Origin: Pisolithus tinctorius
Lineage: Eukaryota; Basidiomycota; Agaricomycetes; Boletales; Pisolithaceae
Assembly (NCBI GenBank): GCA_024663395.1
Contig: JANFAH010000002.1
Location: 434,001-498,000 of the forward strand
Reading direction: 5' to 3'
DNA length: 64,000 bases
The position numbers and the translations under genes were made by a program. Positions 19,402-28,803 of the stretch are shown piece after piece; position 1 is the first letter of the stretch, and every line of letters starts with the position of its first letter. The notes below the pieces were generated by a model, which did no database searches, was not told the DNA's origin, and worked only from the letters and a program-made list of their open reading frames with translations.

Positions 19402-20349
19402 AGGCTGAGGGAGGAATTATTTCTCAAAAGAAACCTGTCAGCAGGGGGTTGAGAGGGTGGACAAGCTGCTTTTCACCAAGGGAGTAGCAAGTCCAGACTC
19501 TAGGGAGGCAATCTATTAAAGCCTAGTGGCTGCTTGTAGAGTGGTAAAGTGATTGGGGGTAGAAGGTGCCTTTTCTGTATTTGTTATGCAAGGGAAAGGT
19601 GAAGGTGAGTCAGTTTTTACATGTAGGGAAACCAACAAGCCTTTGGAAAAAATTCTGCAAGGTAGAGATGGTTTTGATTGAAGTTCAGTAAACCTGGATG
19701 AGTTACTTTTTGTGAAGGGAGTAACAAGTCCTCAAAAGCTGCATTGAGTTTTTCAATTTTGTTATGCCTGGGCCAAGTGACTTCATCAAATGGACTAGTC
19801 ATGAATGGTGCGAGGGGGAGTCTACAGGCCAAACTTGTCGTAACCCCTATGGCTCAGTTATCGCAAAAGTCCGACAGAGGTCTTGTCCACTGGCAAGTTC
19901 TTCTGAGATCACAATGGGGAGAAGACAAGGACAAAAGCGAAGTAATTAGTTGAGTTGCAAGCTATCAAAAAACTGAGAATACATGGTACAGTACAGCTGT
20001 ATAAATACCTCAGGACACAAGTACCATACAAGTCATGCCAAGGTGATGGCAAGTATCTGCAGCAGTAAACAATGAAACAGAAAAGAGTCATATAGAGTCA
20101 AAGATGGGGGTAGGTAGGGGGACAAAGGCTATACCAGCTGCACAATCAATGTGCAGTGAGGAGCCTGACTCTGGAACCAGATACAAATGATCAGAGCAAT
20201 AAATATGAGTCAGAAACAAAACATGAAATTGACCATTCATCAGAGATGGGGGGTTGAGCACCAGATCATCTACAAGTGCGCAGTACCAGTGGGTATTGGA
20301 AATATCATGACTGCCAGAGATCTGAGGGTTCCCTTGAGCATAGACATGC
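19402..20349. other. Presumed leader and possible 5' LTR of gypsy-2; no gene seen
   Basis: No ORF resembles a known family. The phrase GAAGGGAGTAACAAGTCC (near 19718) recurs as CAAGGGAGTAGCAAGTCC (near 19478), so the region contains an internal duplication. A TATAAATA sequence lies at about 20000 on the plus strand. By position, part of this should be the gypsy-2 leader and LTR on the minus strand, but I could not identify LTR ends or a primer-binding site. Confidence 0.35.
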
Positions 20350-20873
20350 TGTTATAGTCATGCCTCGACCCCGGCCAGACTCGGCCTCGTGCTCACTCAG
20401 TCCGGCCTTGGCCTTGCCAATCCCGTATCTCCAGTTGGTCTAGCGCAGTAGACACTGCTTTGCAGTGTCTGTCACTTCGGCTAAGTCCTGCCCAGTCCTG
20501 TCTCCGGTCCACCTGTCCCAGTCTCCGCTACCTTAGTCATACATTAGTAATCCTTGTCTTACCAATCATCTTAGCAATCCTTGCAAGACCAGCATTACTG
20601 GTCTCCGTACTATAGTTGTTTCTAGTATATAAGCTCGTAGATACTCGGCCTGTAGACCTCAGTCTGAAATCAACTAAGTTAACCCTGATAACCCTGCTTC
20701 AGCCTCGAACTCGGACTGAGACCCACGCAAGGGAATAGCGCTGTATCCTCAGTTGCTAAGTCCAAACAGTCCAACCATCTGAACCCTCGACTTCACTCCT
20801 GATCCCGACCCCTCGGCTTCGCGCTTGCTTTGGTCTCTGGTCCAGCCTCAACCCGGACATCCTGTACTTGACA
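20350..20873 (+). mobile_element. Solo gypsy LTR, 524 bp, with target-site duplication CATGC
   Basis: The block starts TGTTATAGTCATG and ends GTACTTGACA, and is flanked by CATGC at 20345-20349 and 20874-20878. It is the same LTR family as gypsy-1 (reverse orientation) and the solo LTR at 4399: it shares CAGTAGACACTGCTTTGCAG, CCCACGCAAGGGAATAGCGC and CTCAGTCTGAAATCAACTA. The intact 5-base duplication indicates a complete insertion later reduced to one LTR by recombination. Confidence 0.9.
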
Positions 20874-20971
20874 CATGCCCATTATGATGACAGCAACAAG
20901 GGATGTGATGAGACATGTAACAAAGGTATGAGTTTCTCAGTGTACAAAGTAGTCACTTTATTAGTACCTAA

Positions 20972-21209
20972 TGAAGGTATGAGTTTCTACACTACATCAG
21001 TACCAAGTAAACAAGCAGGAATCTAGCTATACTCACCTCAGTTTATGAAGTAGTCACTGAGGTGGAAAACAACAGTGTGGAAAATTTATAGTATGGTAAT
21101 TAGTAAGCATGTTGACATTGGAATTTAATTCCAAGGGTTGGAGAACAATTCCAAGCACTGACAGCAAAACTCCGAGATGTTACTGTAACTCTGGATCACA
21201 TACTTGACA
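20972..21209 (-). repeat. copia-2 left LTR (3' LTR)
   Basis: The 238-bp copy runs from TGAAGGTATGAG to CATACTTGACA on the plus strand. It matches the right LTR along its whole length except for one large insertion in that copy. The edge at 21209 is fixed by the adjoining polypurine tract; the left edge is set by the end of similarity to the right LTR and may be off by a few bases. Confidence 0.8.
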
Positions 21210-21224
21210 CTCCCCCTCAATTGG

Positions 21225-21820
21225 AATGCAGTCTGAGTGCCAATGTGAAATGTTTCACCTTGATGCTTGGTAAAGGTTTGGTAAGGGTATCAGCGACCAT
21301 GTTGTCAGTAGGACAATAAATTAAATGAAAGGAATGGTTTTCCACAGTGAAACAAATGAAATGGTATCATATATTGATGTGCTTGGTGTGAGTGTGGTAG
21401 CTGCCATCCTTGGTGAGTGTGATGGCAGATTGGCTGTTGGAATATAATGGAATGGGGTATTTGAGTGAGTGGAAAATCTCACCAATGAGTCATCAAAGCC
21501 ATAGGCCCTCCTTGGCTGCATGGGTCACTGTGATGTACTCTGCTTCTGCAGTTGAGAGTGTGATGAGTTCTTGTTTCCATGAAGCCCAACTGACAGCTCC
21601 ACCATCTAGTAGGTAGGCATATCCGCTTATAGCATGTCAATGCTCCTGCGAAGCTCCATCTGCATCAGTATAGCCCTTGAGGCCTCATTCTGAATTTCCG
21701 AATGTCAAAGCAAGTGCTTGTGTGCCTGAGATATACCTGTAGATTCATTTCATGGCTTCCCAGTGAGTCATGTTGGGTGCATTGTTGAACTGTGTGACTG
21801 TGGAGACAGCAAATGCAATG
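21225..21820 (-). pseudogene. copia-2 RNase H region (degraded)
   Basis: On the minus strand the text around 21615-21340 still shows copia RNase H: YLLDGGAVSWASWKQELITLSTAEAEYITVT-like wording, then HTKHINI...HF. No ORF longer than about 70 codons survives. The order after RT and before the polypurine tract agrees with copia layout. Confidence 0.65.
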
Positions 21821-22492
21821 TCACAGGGATATGGTGTGGGCTTCTCTATTCCACATCACCTTCATTCCAAGTAGCCAACTGATGGGCCCTAGGTCGGAGA
21901 TTTTGAAATGCGTGCAGATTTCTTCTTTGAACAAGTGAATTAATGGCAGGGAACTGCCTGTTACAGTGCAGTTGTCAACATGGCTGGTGAGGACATGAAT
22001 TTCCAATCCTATGTGACCATAGAATACTCCCCAGTCTGTGTGTGCTCTGGTGAGCCCAAGATCTGCAAGGGTAGCACACAGCTTCTGGTACCACTGAAGC
22101 GCACCTTGTTTTGAGCCATATAATGCTACATTTAGCTTCCCAACTGGACAGGAAAAATTCCGCCCTACAGCATAGCCCTCAGGGAGCTCCATGTAGATGT
22201 CTTCACCATCTCTGAGTTTGCCATTGAGGAATGCCAAGTGGAAATCAAATACATCGATATCCCAGTCATTGCATGCAGTGATAGCTAGTATGGTGTGGAG
22301 AGATGTGAGTCTTGCAATGGGAGCATATGTTTCATTGTAGTCAATGCCCTGGATCTGAGAGTAGCCCTTAGCGACTAGGTGGGCCTTGTACTTCTCGATT
22401 TCTCTGGCAGTGTTGTGTTTGATCTTGAAGACCCATTTGCATCCTACAACATTTGCACCTTTGGGGCACTCAACAACATCCAAGGTATGCAC
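21821..22492 (-). pseudogene. copia-2 reverse transcriptase
   Basis: The 223-codon minus frame reads GCKWVFKIKHNTAREIEKYKAHLVAKGYSQ, DYNETYAPIARLTSLHTILAIT, VFDFHLAFLNGKL, VALYGSKQGALQWYQKL and LTSHVDNCTVTGSS. The last corresponds to the catalytic YVDD loop, here HVDN, so the second aspartate is lost (consistent with a G-to-A change). LGPISWLLGMKV follows. The missing catalytic Asp means no activity even without the flanking stops. Confidence 0.85.
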
Positions 22493-23179
22493 TTCCTCTA
22501 GGCTCTTTAATTCTGCATTTATGGCATTTTGCCACTTCAGCCAGTCAGCTCAGGATTTTGCCTCCTGTACTGTTGACAGATCCAGCCCTTCAGCTTCAGC
22601 CATCCCCACCACCATAGCATACACAATGTTAGCGTCATCTTCATCAGTAGCTAGTTCTTCATTGAATACATAGGTGGCATTCTCTCAGGATTTAGGGCTG
22701 TTAGGGTTGCTGTCACTCTCTCAGAGTTCTCTCACAAAGTTGAGAGGGATGCATCCATCACAAGTTCCTTCACCTGCACATAAGTGCTTCATATAGTCTG
22801 ATTTGAAGCACTGGCAAGTAGAATGTTGAGGTTGAGGTGGAGGTGTTTCAAAATTTTCTCCAAGTGGGTCTGGAACAAGTTGTGGAATTTCCAAAGTTGC
22901 TTTGGTGGGTCACTCAACTATCTGCAGGGCCTTGGAATTTCCCTGTGAAGCTGTGGAATTATGTTCTGAGGCTTTGGAATTTCATTTTGAGGCTTCAAAA
23001 TTTCTTTCTGAGGCATTGGAATTCCCCTGCTCCCCCTCAAGCAGCACACCATGTGGTACAGACACATCTCAGCACTCGAAAATGACACTTCATTCAATTC
23101 CAATTGCTTGTGTGTCAGGCCAGTAGATGTGGTGGCCATCACTCTCAGGATCAAAACCTACCCAGCATCCATCTCGGGC

Positions 23180-23930
23180 TCACATGTCTAGCTTGGAGCC
23201 AGAGGTATCATGGACCTTGACACAACATACCCAGACCAGGATTTTTGAGAGGTTGGGTGGTCTTTGGTAGAGCATTTCATAGGGAGTTTTTGTGCCTAGA
23301 CAGTGAGTCAACAAGCAGTTTTTGAGCCAGGTTGCATGCATGATGGCCTCCCCCCAGAGGTTCTTGGGTAGGCCACTGGCATGAATCATTGCACATACAT
23401 GCTCAACGAGTGTTCTGTTGAGTCATTCTGCAACTCCATTGTGTTTGGGGGTATCATGGACAGTTATGCATCGTTCTGTGCCTCAGGATTTCAGATATTC
23501 CGAAAATTCTGCACTAAGATACTCTCCCCCATGATCTGAGCAAAGTTGCTTGACTTTTGTATTGAACTGCATGTTCAGCCATGCTTTGTAGGCCTTGTAC
23601 AATGTGAAGGTCTCAGCTTTTGTCTTCTGGAGGTACAGCTTGGTGTAGTGGGTGTGGTTGTCCGTGAATGACACGTAGTACTGACTGTGGCCAAGGGTTT
23701 GGACTGGAGAAGGTCCCCAGAGATCTGTGTGGACCTCATCACCTAGATGTTCACAGCAGGGTGGGTCACACTCCTTCCTGATGGGCTTCCAAGTCGCTTT
23801 GACATATTCACATGAATTGCATGCGCCCATGGTGGAATGTGCTTCGTCCAGTTTAATTCCACTGATCTTTGGGAGCAATGTGGCTGAGCCTGACATGTAT
23901 CTCCTCCATGGTGAGGGATTCTGTGGCCTT
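23180..23930 (-). pseudogene. copia-2 integrase
   Basis: The minus ORFs 23896-23483 and 23389-23180 give the CxxC end of the zinc finger (MGACNSCEYVKAT), VHTDLWGPSPVQTLGHSQYYVSFTDNHTHYTKLY (first catalytic Asp), KQLCSDHGGEYLSAEF (second Asp) and, after stops, HASGLPKNLWGEAIMHATWLKN and KTPYEMLYQRPPN. The catalytic Glu region (NGVAE, near 23430) lies in the broken stretch between the two ORFs. Confidence 0.8.
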
Positions 23931-25403
23931 AGCTAGGCCTGCAAAGGCATGACAAGCTCATTTGAGGCAGTAGAGCCCTTTCTGCATCAGAATTTCAGCT
24001 ACTTTCTTTTTCCAAGCATCAAAAATTTGACCATGCTTGTCTCAGAATAATGCTGCATACCCAGCGATGTCAAGTTTGCTGACAGAAACAAGTGTGATTC
24101 CCATCTTGGGAGCATAGAGCACATCCTTGAGTCAAATGTGGGTTTGTGCAGTGCCATTTGGGAGTGAGATTGCAAGGTCACCTTTTCTGATGGCATGGAA
24201 GGTGTGGTTGTCAGCAGCAATAATAGGTTTTGGAATGATTGGCTTGTAGTCAAGGAATTTGCTGTAGTAGGAGGACATATGACATGAAGCACCAGAGTCA
24301 AACAGGATGGTCTCTTCTGTGGAATTTAGGTTTTCACCCACAAGGAGAACATGGTCATAGTTGGTCATGTATGCATCTTCATTGTTAATGATGTCCTGGG
24401 GGTTCAGAATTTCTTCCTCTGCAATTTCTGTAAGCCAGTCATCATCCTGCAGGTGTGCTAGCCAAACTCCATCAGGTTCCAAGTCAGCACTGGTCTGTGC
24501 ACTTGAGCTGGCTGATGTGCTGGCTGCAGTGGCCACTTTTCCAGTGTCTTTCTCCTTCTTTTTCCCTTTCCCCTTGTTCTGGAACCACTTGGGCACTTGC
24601 CCAGCTTTTCCACCACCCTCTTCCCAGCATTGGTCTTTTGTATGACCTTTCTTTCCACAGTTTTCACAATTCAGCTTCTTTCTGTCCTTTGCTGAGTAAG
24701 CCATGTCTTCAGAATTTCCAGAGTTTCCAGTGTTGCCCCTTTTTGTCTGCATTTGGTGCCTATCATATTCATTGGAAATTACTTTAATGATGAAGTCTGG
24801 AGATAGGTCCTTTTGCATGACTAGGGCTGAAGACATCATAGCTGCAAGGTTGGAGTCATAAGAAGCAGGAAGTGAACTGAGGATGATGGCTGCAAAGTCA
24901 TCATCTGTGATTGACTGTCCAAGTGCAGCAAGTTATTCACACAGTGCATGCATCTTGTCAAAGTGAGCACAGACATTGCCTTTTTCCAAACAGCGGGATT
25001 CTTGGAGTTTTCTCTGAAGGTTGATTGCAACAATGTGAGAGCAGTTTTGGAAATGGTCAGGGAGGACACCCCACACACTCTTTGCAGTCTCTTCCTTCAG
25101 GACTCGAAGGAACAGAGATTCCAGGAGCAACACAGCAATCACTTGCTTGACATATCCATTGTCCTTTGCCCATTGCCAGAGTTTTTCTGGGTATTCATTA
25201 ACAAGTTTTTGCTCTGTGGCTGTGGGCTTCCAGGAGGCATCTTTCCCTGTTGAAGGGTCCTCTGGTTTTGCATCCAAGCCAGTCAGGTGTCCAATCAGCC
25301 CTTTTGAACTGACAGCCCATTCAACCCAAGCCTTGTAATATAGCCAGTTGCTTCCATCTGCATTTAGGGTTGGGACTTGTAAGGAATGATCATCTTTTGT
25401 CAT
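23931..25403 (-). pseudogene. copia-2 gag and protease
   Basis: Gag starts at the ATG at 25403 with NADGSNWLYYKAWVEWAVSSKGL and VWGVLPDHFQNCSHIVAINLQRKL. A TAA near 24936 (family Gln, CAA) divides it. The next part has FAAIILSSLPASYDS, a zinc knuckle CENCGKKGHTKDQC, a Lys-rich stretch and the protease motif ILFDSGASCHMS (DSG). A TGA at 24132 falls in HI-R-LKDVLYAP. Gag-pre-integrase text LKDVLYAPKMGITLVSVSKLD continues to about 24050. Confidence 0.85.
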
Positions 25404-25470
25404 AGTGGGTATTGATGCTGTGTATTAACTCTTTCAGAATTAGAGTGTGAGAGTGGGGCTCATAACCTAA

Positions 25471-25863
25471 TGAAGGTATGAGTTTCTACACTACATCAGT
25501 ACCAAGTAAACGAGTGGGAATCTAGCTATACTCACCTCAGTGTACAAAGTAGTCACTGAGGTGGAAAACAACAGTGTGGAAAATTTATAGTATGGTAATT
25601 AGTAAGCACGTTGACATTGGAATTTAATTCCAAGGGTCAGAGAACAATTCCAAGCACTGACAGCAAAACTCCAAGATGTCACCTTGTTTACAAGGTCACT
25701 CCAGCCTGAAAATGAGACGCTTTTTTCGACATCCGCACATCTGCCTATCAATTGACTCCGCATGGCAAAACCCATCAGTCGTGACTGTGCTCTGGCATGG
25801 TAAACAAGGTGCCTGCCGGTGGTGCTGGCCATGTTACCATAACTCTGGATCACATACTCAACA
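25471..25863 (-). repeat. copia-2 right LTR (5' LTR) with an internal insertion
   Basis: It matches the left LTR but is 393 bp because of a 154-base insertion at 25679-25832. It ends CATACTCAACA at 25863. In element sense the primer-binding site should begin right after the LTR, at AGGTTATGAGCCCC. Confidence 0.8.
25679..25832. mobile_element. Small inserted element with 12-bp inverted repeats
   Basis: The insertion is defined by comparison with the left LTR of the same element, where GATG is followed directly by TTACTGTAACTC. It contains CACCTTGTTTAC at 25680-25691 and its exact reverse complement GTAAACAAGGTG at 25800-25811. ATGT occurs at both junctions (25676-25679 and 25831-25834) and may be a 4-base target duplication. 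The right inverted repeat is 19 bases short of the junction, which is unusual for a simple MITE. It has no coding capacity. Confidence 0.6.
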
Positions 25864-25868
25864 ACACA

Positions 25869-27257
25869 CAATGCATGTGACTGCGAGAAGTCAAAAAAGG
25901 AAAGACCCCTTACACAGGCATAACACACATAGCTTAAAATCTTCTGGTAGTAGGATCATGGAAATTCATGTTCCCACCCAGCAATCACACTATTTTAGAC
26001 AAGTTAGCCTCTGCATCATGAATTTGGCTTGTGTTAAACTATCCCCTTTTTTTAAAAAATTGTTGTGCCATCACCATGCTTATTCAACTTCTTTGACTTT
26101 TTTGCCTTTCTCTAAACTTCTCTTTGCCTGTGCATAAGTCAGATAAGTCAGATAAGTCAAATAAGTCCAAATAAGTCAGGATGGTATTTTGTTAATTTCC
26201 TGATGATTTTGACTAATCTAAACTTTGTCTGTATCAAGTGTGACCGGAAATAGCCATAATGGTCGAAATAGACAAAATCGACACTTACCCGATAAGCAAC
26301 TCGGTGTATGCTCTGCAGCGATGTTGTACGGAATGTGAGTGATTCGGATCTATCCTGTGAGGTACTTCACGGACGCATCCGTATGAGTATCACATTCACA
26401 TCAGATCATCATCGTGGGAGACTTTCCAGTATGATCCCGCTCTGCTACCAACACTATGGTCGCACACTGCAGGTGCTAGTAAGTGCTCATTTGTAATCGC
26501 CACCGGCAATGTTCACGCCCGTGCCATGATCATGACCCAAACTGCGGATGGTTGAATTAGGATCTTCACCGTGCGTCGGGGTATGCAAGGTGGATACGGC
26601 TTTATATGGCATTGTGAGGCTGTACGAAACCACCGCAGGGAAAATGGAAAAGCGAGAAATATCAGGCCATCCCACAGGCTACGCGGACCATACGATCAGC
26701 TGGTGCAAGGATGTAAATTAGTAGGCGCCTGACGAACTTGCCAAGCACGAAGATCAAGTCCTTGTGCGCCAGGTTCTTCTAAAAATGTCACCAATACTCG
26801 GAGATCTATGTGTTGGCGAGATACTCCTAGGCCACGTAAGCCGGTCGGCTTTGTTTCTGGAAGGGTGCCTTCCGTTTGAAATCCTTAGCATTCCCATTGT
26901 CATCTAACACTGGTGGGTGGTCATGGTCATTCGAATCTGGCGCAACCTCTGCACTGTCTGGAAAACACAGCGGCTACAGCACGGCCTCTGTTACAAATCA
27001 GCATTCCTGGATCCAAGGATCCTGTCAAAGAACCACTGGCCAACCCCGTTATCATGGAACGTGATGTCCTTGATTCGTCAAAGTCCGATATACTGCGGAC
27101 GTTGGCCAGCCTGCCAACGATTCTTGGGCGCGCCGCTGATATCCCAGTCCAGTTCAGGGGCAGATCGCTCGTGCGTACCGTTCTAACAATAATTGATATT
27201 CATAGGCCCCGTGATGCGAGGATCCAGATTCGCGTTTGAGCCCCTCATCCCTCAGAG
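25869..27257. other. Transition from transposon block to host DNA; no gene recognised
   Basis: Short direct repeats of the form ATAAGTCAG occur at about 26133-26180. From about 26220 CpG becomes more frequent and the sequence looks like host DNA. The ORFs are short and unrelated to anything I recognise; a 62-codon minus ORF at 26487-26675 has protein-like composition but no context. The stretch 26818-26907 is similar to 29899-29990 on the far side of the next gene. Confidence 0.4.
26818..26907 (+). repeat. Diverged direct repeat flanking the inhibitor gene (left copy)
   Basis: The text GAGATACTCCTAGGCCACGTAAGCC...TTTGAAATCCTTAGCATT lines up with GAGATATTCCTAGGCTGCGTAAGCG...TTTGAAATCCCTGGCATT at 29899-29990, in the same orientation. 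The copies differ at perhaps a quarter of positions by eye. They bracket the two-domain inhibitor gene. Confidence 0.6.
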
Positions 27258-27265
27258 GATAAAAG
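27258..27265 (+). promoter_or_regulatory. TATA box of the inhibitor-like gene
   Basis: GATAAAAG lies 58 bases upstream of the ATG at 27323, the spacing expected for a TATA box plus a short 5' leader. The initiation context CACTACCATG has A/C-rich bases before the start. Confidence 0.5.
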
Positions 27266-27322
27266 GGCCACTTGTTGTTGACCATCCTTCAGAGTCAGTC
27301 ATCTCTCGGATACAACACTACC

Positions 27323-28803
27323 ATGAGCAGCAAGCTTCCCACCTACCTTCCCAGCGGCGACTATGTCATCTATTCTTTGGTCGATGGGCCCCTTGGGATC
27401 GCCTTTATCACCGGTGCCATTGACCGCGTCCCAGTCATTGTTCCGTCCCCAGGCTTCTATCCCCAGAAAGTACGCGTTTCTCGTACATCGTACTTTATTT
27501 ATGGGAATTTCACCTTGACTCCCTACAGTTCCATGTCCAACTGGTGGACGAATCCAAACACATCTACGTGATTAAGGTGGACGGTAAAAACACTCGGGAT
27601 GAAGAAAATCTAGTCTACGCCAGCCTTGGAGAAGCTCAGAAGTGGGTAATTACCTACAGGGAACAGCAGAATGCGTACACGTGAGCGAGTATGATTAAGT
27701 ATCCGAGCGTAAAGACTTGACCGCACACCCAGCATCGTGAAATTAAACACCAACGAAGCGTGGACGGACCCAGGCCAGGACCGCCGTGATGGCCGCCGAG
27801 ACCCAGACGATCCTCGTCAGGTAATACCAACATGCTGCTGTCTTGGGGAATGTTATCCTTATGCGCTTCGTTTCAGATCCGCCTTGAGCCTCTGACTGGC
27901 GCGAACCAGGGCAAATACTCTGATATCCGTGCTAGTCAGCTGTTCAGGTTCGAGGTTCCGCGGGAGCACAAGCTTCCCAGCGGCGACTACAGGATCCACT
28001 CCTTGGTTTCCAACCAACCTCTCGGTATTCAGTCTGTTGTGGGCCACAGACCTGACGACCCCGTCATTGCGCCTGCCCGCCCCCCCGTACACTCGAGAGC
28101 GGACCCAGTTATAGTCCCTGCCCCTGGCTTCGCCCCTCAGACGGTAGGCACATTTAATCTGGCATCACGACTAATTACGAGTGTAGCTTCATCATTTAAC
28201 AGTTCACCGTTCAGCAAGTAAACGGAGCAGAGGACACCTACGTGATTCGAATTGAAGGCAAGTACACTCGGGATGAGAGAAACCTCGTGTACGCCTTCCA
28301 AAACCCACCGGCTCAGGAGTGGGTCATTACCTACAGGGAAAATCAGGGTGCCTACACGTAAGTCGTCCTTATTCGGCACTCAAAGTATCTAGGACGTGTC
28401 GTTAATTTCGACTACAGCATCGTGAAAATGCGTACTGGAGGTGCATGGACGGACCCCCGGCAGTTCCCTGATAATTTCCTAGGACAAGTGACACTCCCTG
28501 AGGGCGAACAAATCGAAATTCCAGATGACGAGCCCGACGTTCCAGAAGGTGAGGAGGCTGAGCACCCCGGTGCTGAGATCGATCTCCTGCGACACAGACG
28601 TCCCCCTCGTCGGTTCAGGCGTCAGGTAGACGACTTCCTTCTCTCCATCGATTTCACGCCGTCCTCATGTGTTTCATCCTTAGATCGTCTTAGAACGACT
28701 CGTTCGTGTCGAGCGGGGCCCACCCCCTGTATTCCCCAGGAACCAGTTATTCCGGTTTTTGCCTGCCAATCTGTTGAGGCCTGAGCGAATGGAGGGAATG
28801 TAA
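27323..28803 (+). CDS. Two-domain beta-trefoil protein resembling I66 (cospin-type) protease inhibitors
   Basis: Seven exons (27323-27469, 27529-27680, 27733-27820, 27877-28143, 28203-28357, 28418-28625, 28684-28803) join to 378 codons. Each half contains the same series: LPSGDYxIxSLV, PxGI, a run of PVIVPxPGF, [F]xVQxV...TYVIxVxGKxTRDExNLVYA, EWVITYREQQxAYTIVK, WTDP, [I]xLExL and LFRF. This layout (YxI start, EWxVxY, YxI repeats, final FxF) is what I know of the fungal I66 serine protease inhibitor family; it has no signal peptide, as is usual there. The two halves split at about residue 157. Exons 1-4 start and 4-7 repeat the same intron positions and phases (0, 2, 0). The second half carries an acidic insertion (EDEP-rich) and a basic RRPPRRFRR patch in exon 6. 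Family assignment is from memory of motifs; the inhibitory loop cannot be judged. Confidence 0.6.

Larger units (their letters stand above)
15462..19830 (-). mobile_element. gypsy-2: second minus-strand gypsy element, cut by gypsy-1
   Basis: Minus-strand order is gag (19401-17983), protease (about 17900-17324), RT (17206-16660), RNase H (16654-15900) and the start of integrase (15700-15462). The integrase text stops exactly at the gypsy-1 right LTR. No continuation of it is found on the other side of gypsy-1 (left of 8065), where the minisatellite lies instead. It is a different gypsy lineage from gypsy-1 (different gag, YMDD instead of YLDD in RT) and is heavily decayed. Confidence 0.8.
20972..25863 (-). 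mobile_element. copia-2: minus-strand Ty1/copia element with two LTRs
   Basis: Two LTR copies bracket gag, protease, integrase and RT/RNase H in copia order on the minus strand. The polypurine tract, CCAATTGAGGGGGAG in element sense, touches the left LTR at 21210. In element sense the LTR starts TGTCAAGTATGTGATCC on the left and TGTTGAGTATGTGATCC on the right. Each coding region has stops, so it is inactive. Left of 20972 a partial extra LTR-like piece (20925-20966, GGTATGAGTTTCT...GTACAAAGTAGTCACT) suggests an earlier LTR copy or rearrangement; I could not find a matching target duplication. Confidence 0.85.

Noticed and set aside
1..25863. Classic RIP as the sole cause of decay
   Set aside because: Most identifiable stops are CGA to TGA, a CpG context; CpA-type changes are the minority in what I could read.
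26487..26675. 62-codon minus ORF with protein-like composition
   Set aside because: No start context, neighbours or motif to support it as a gene.
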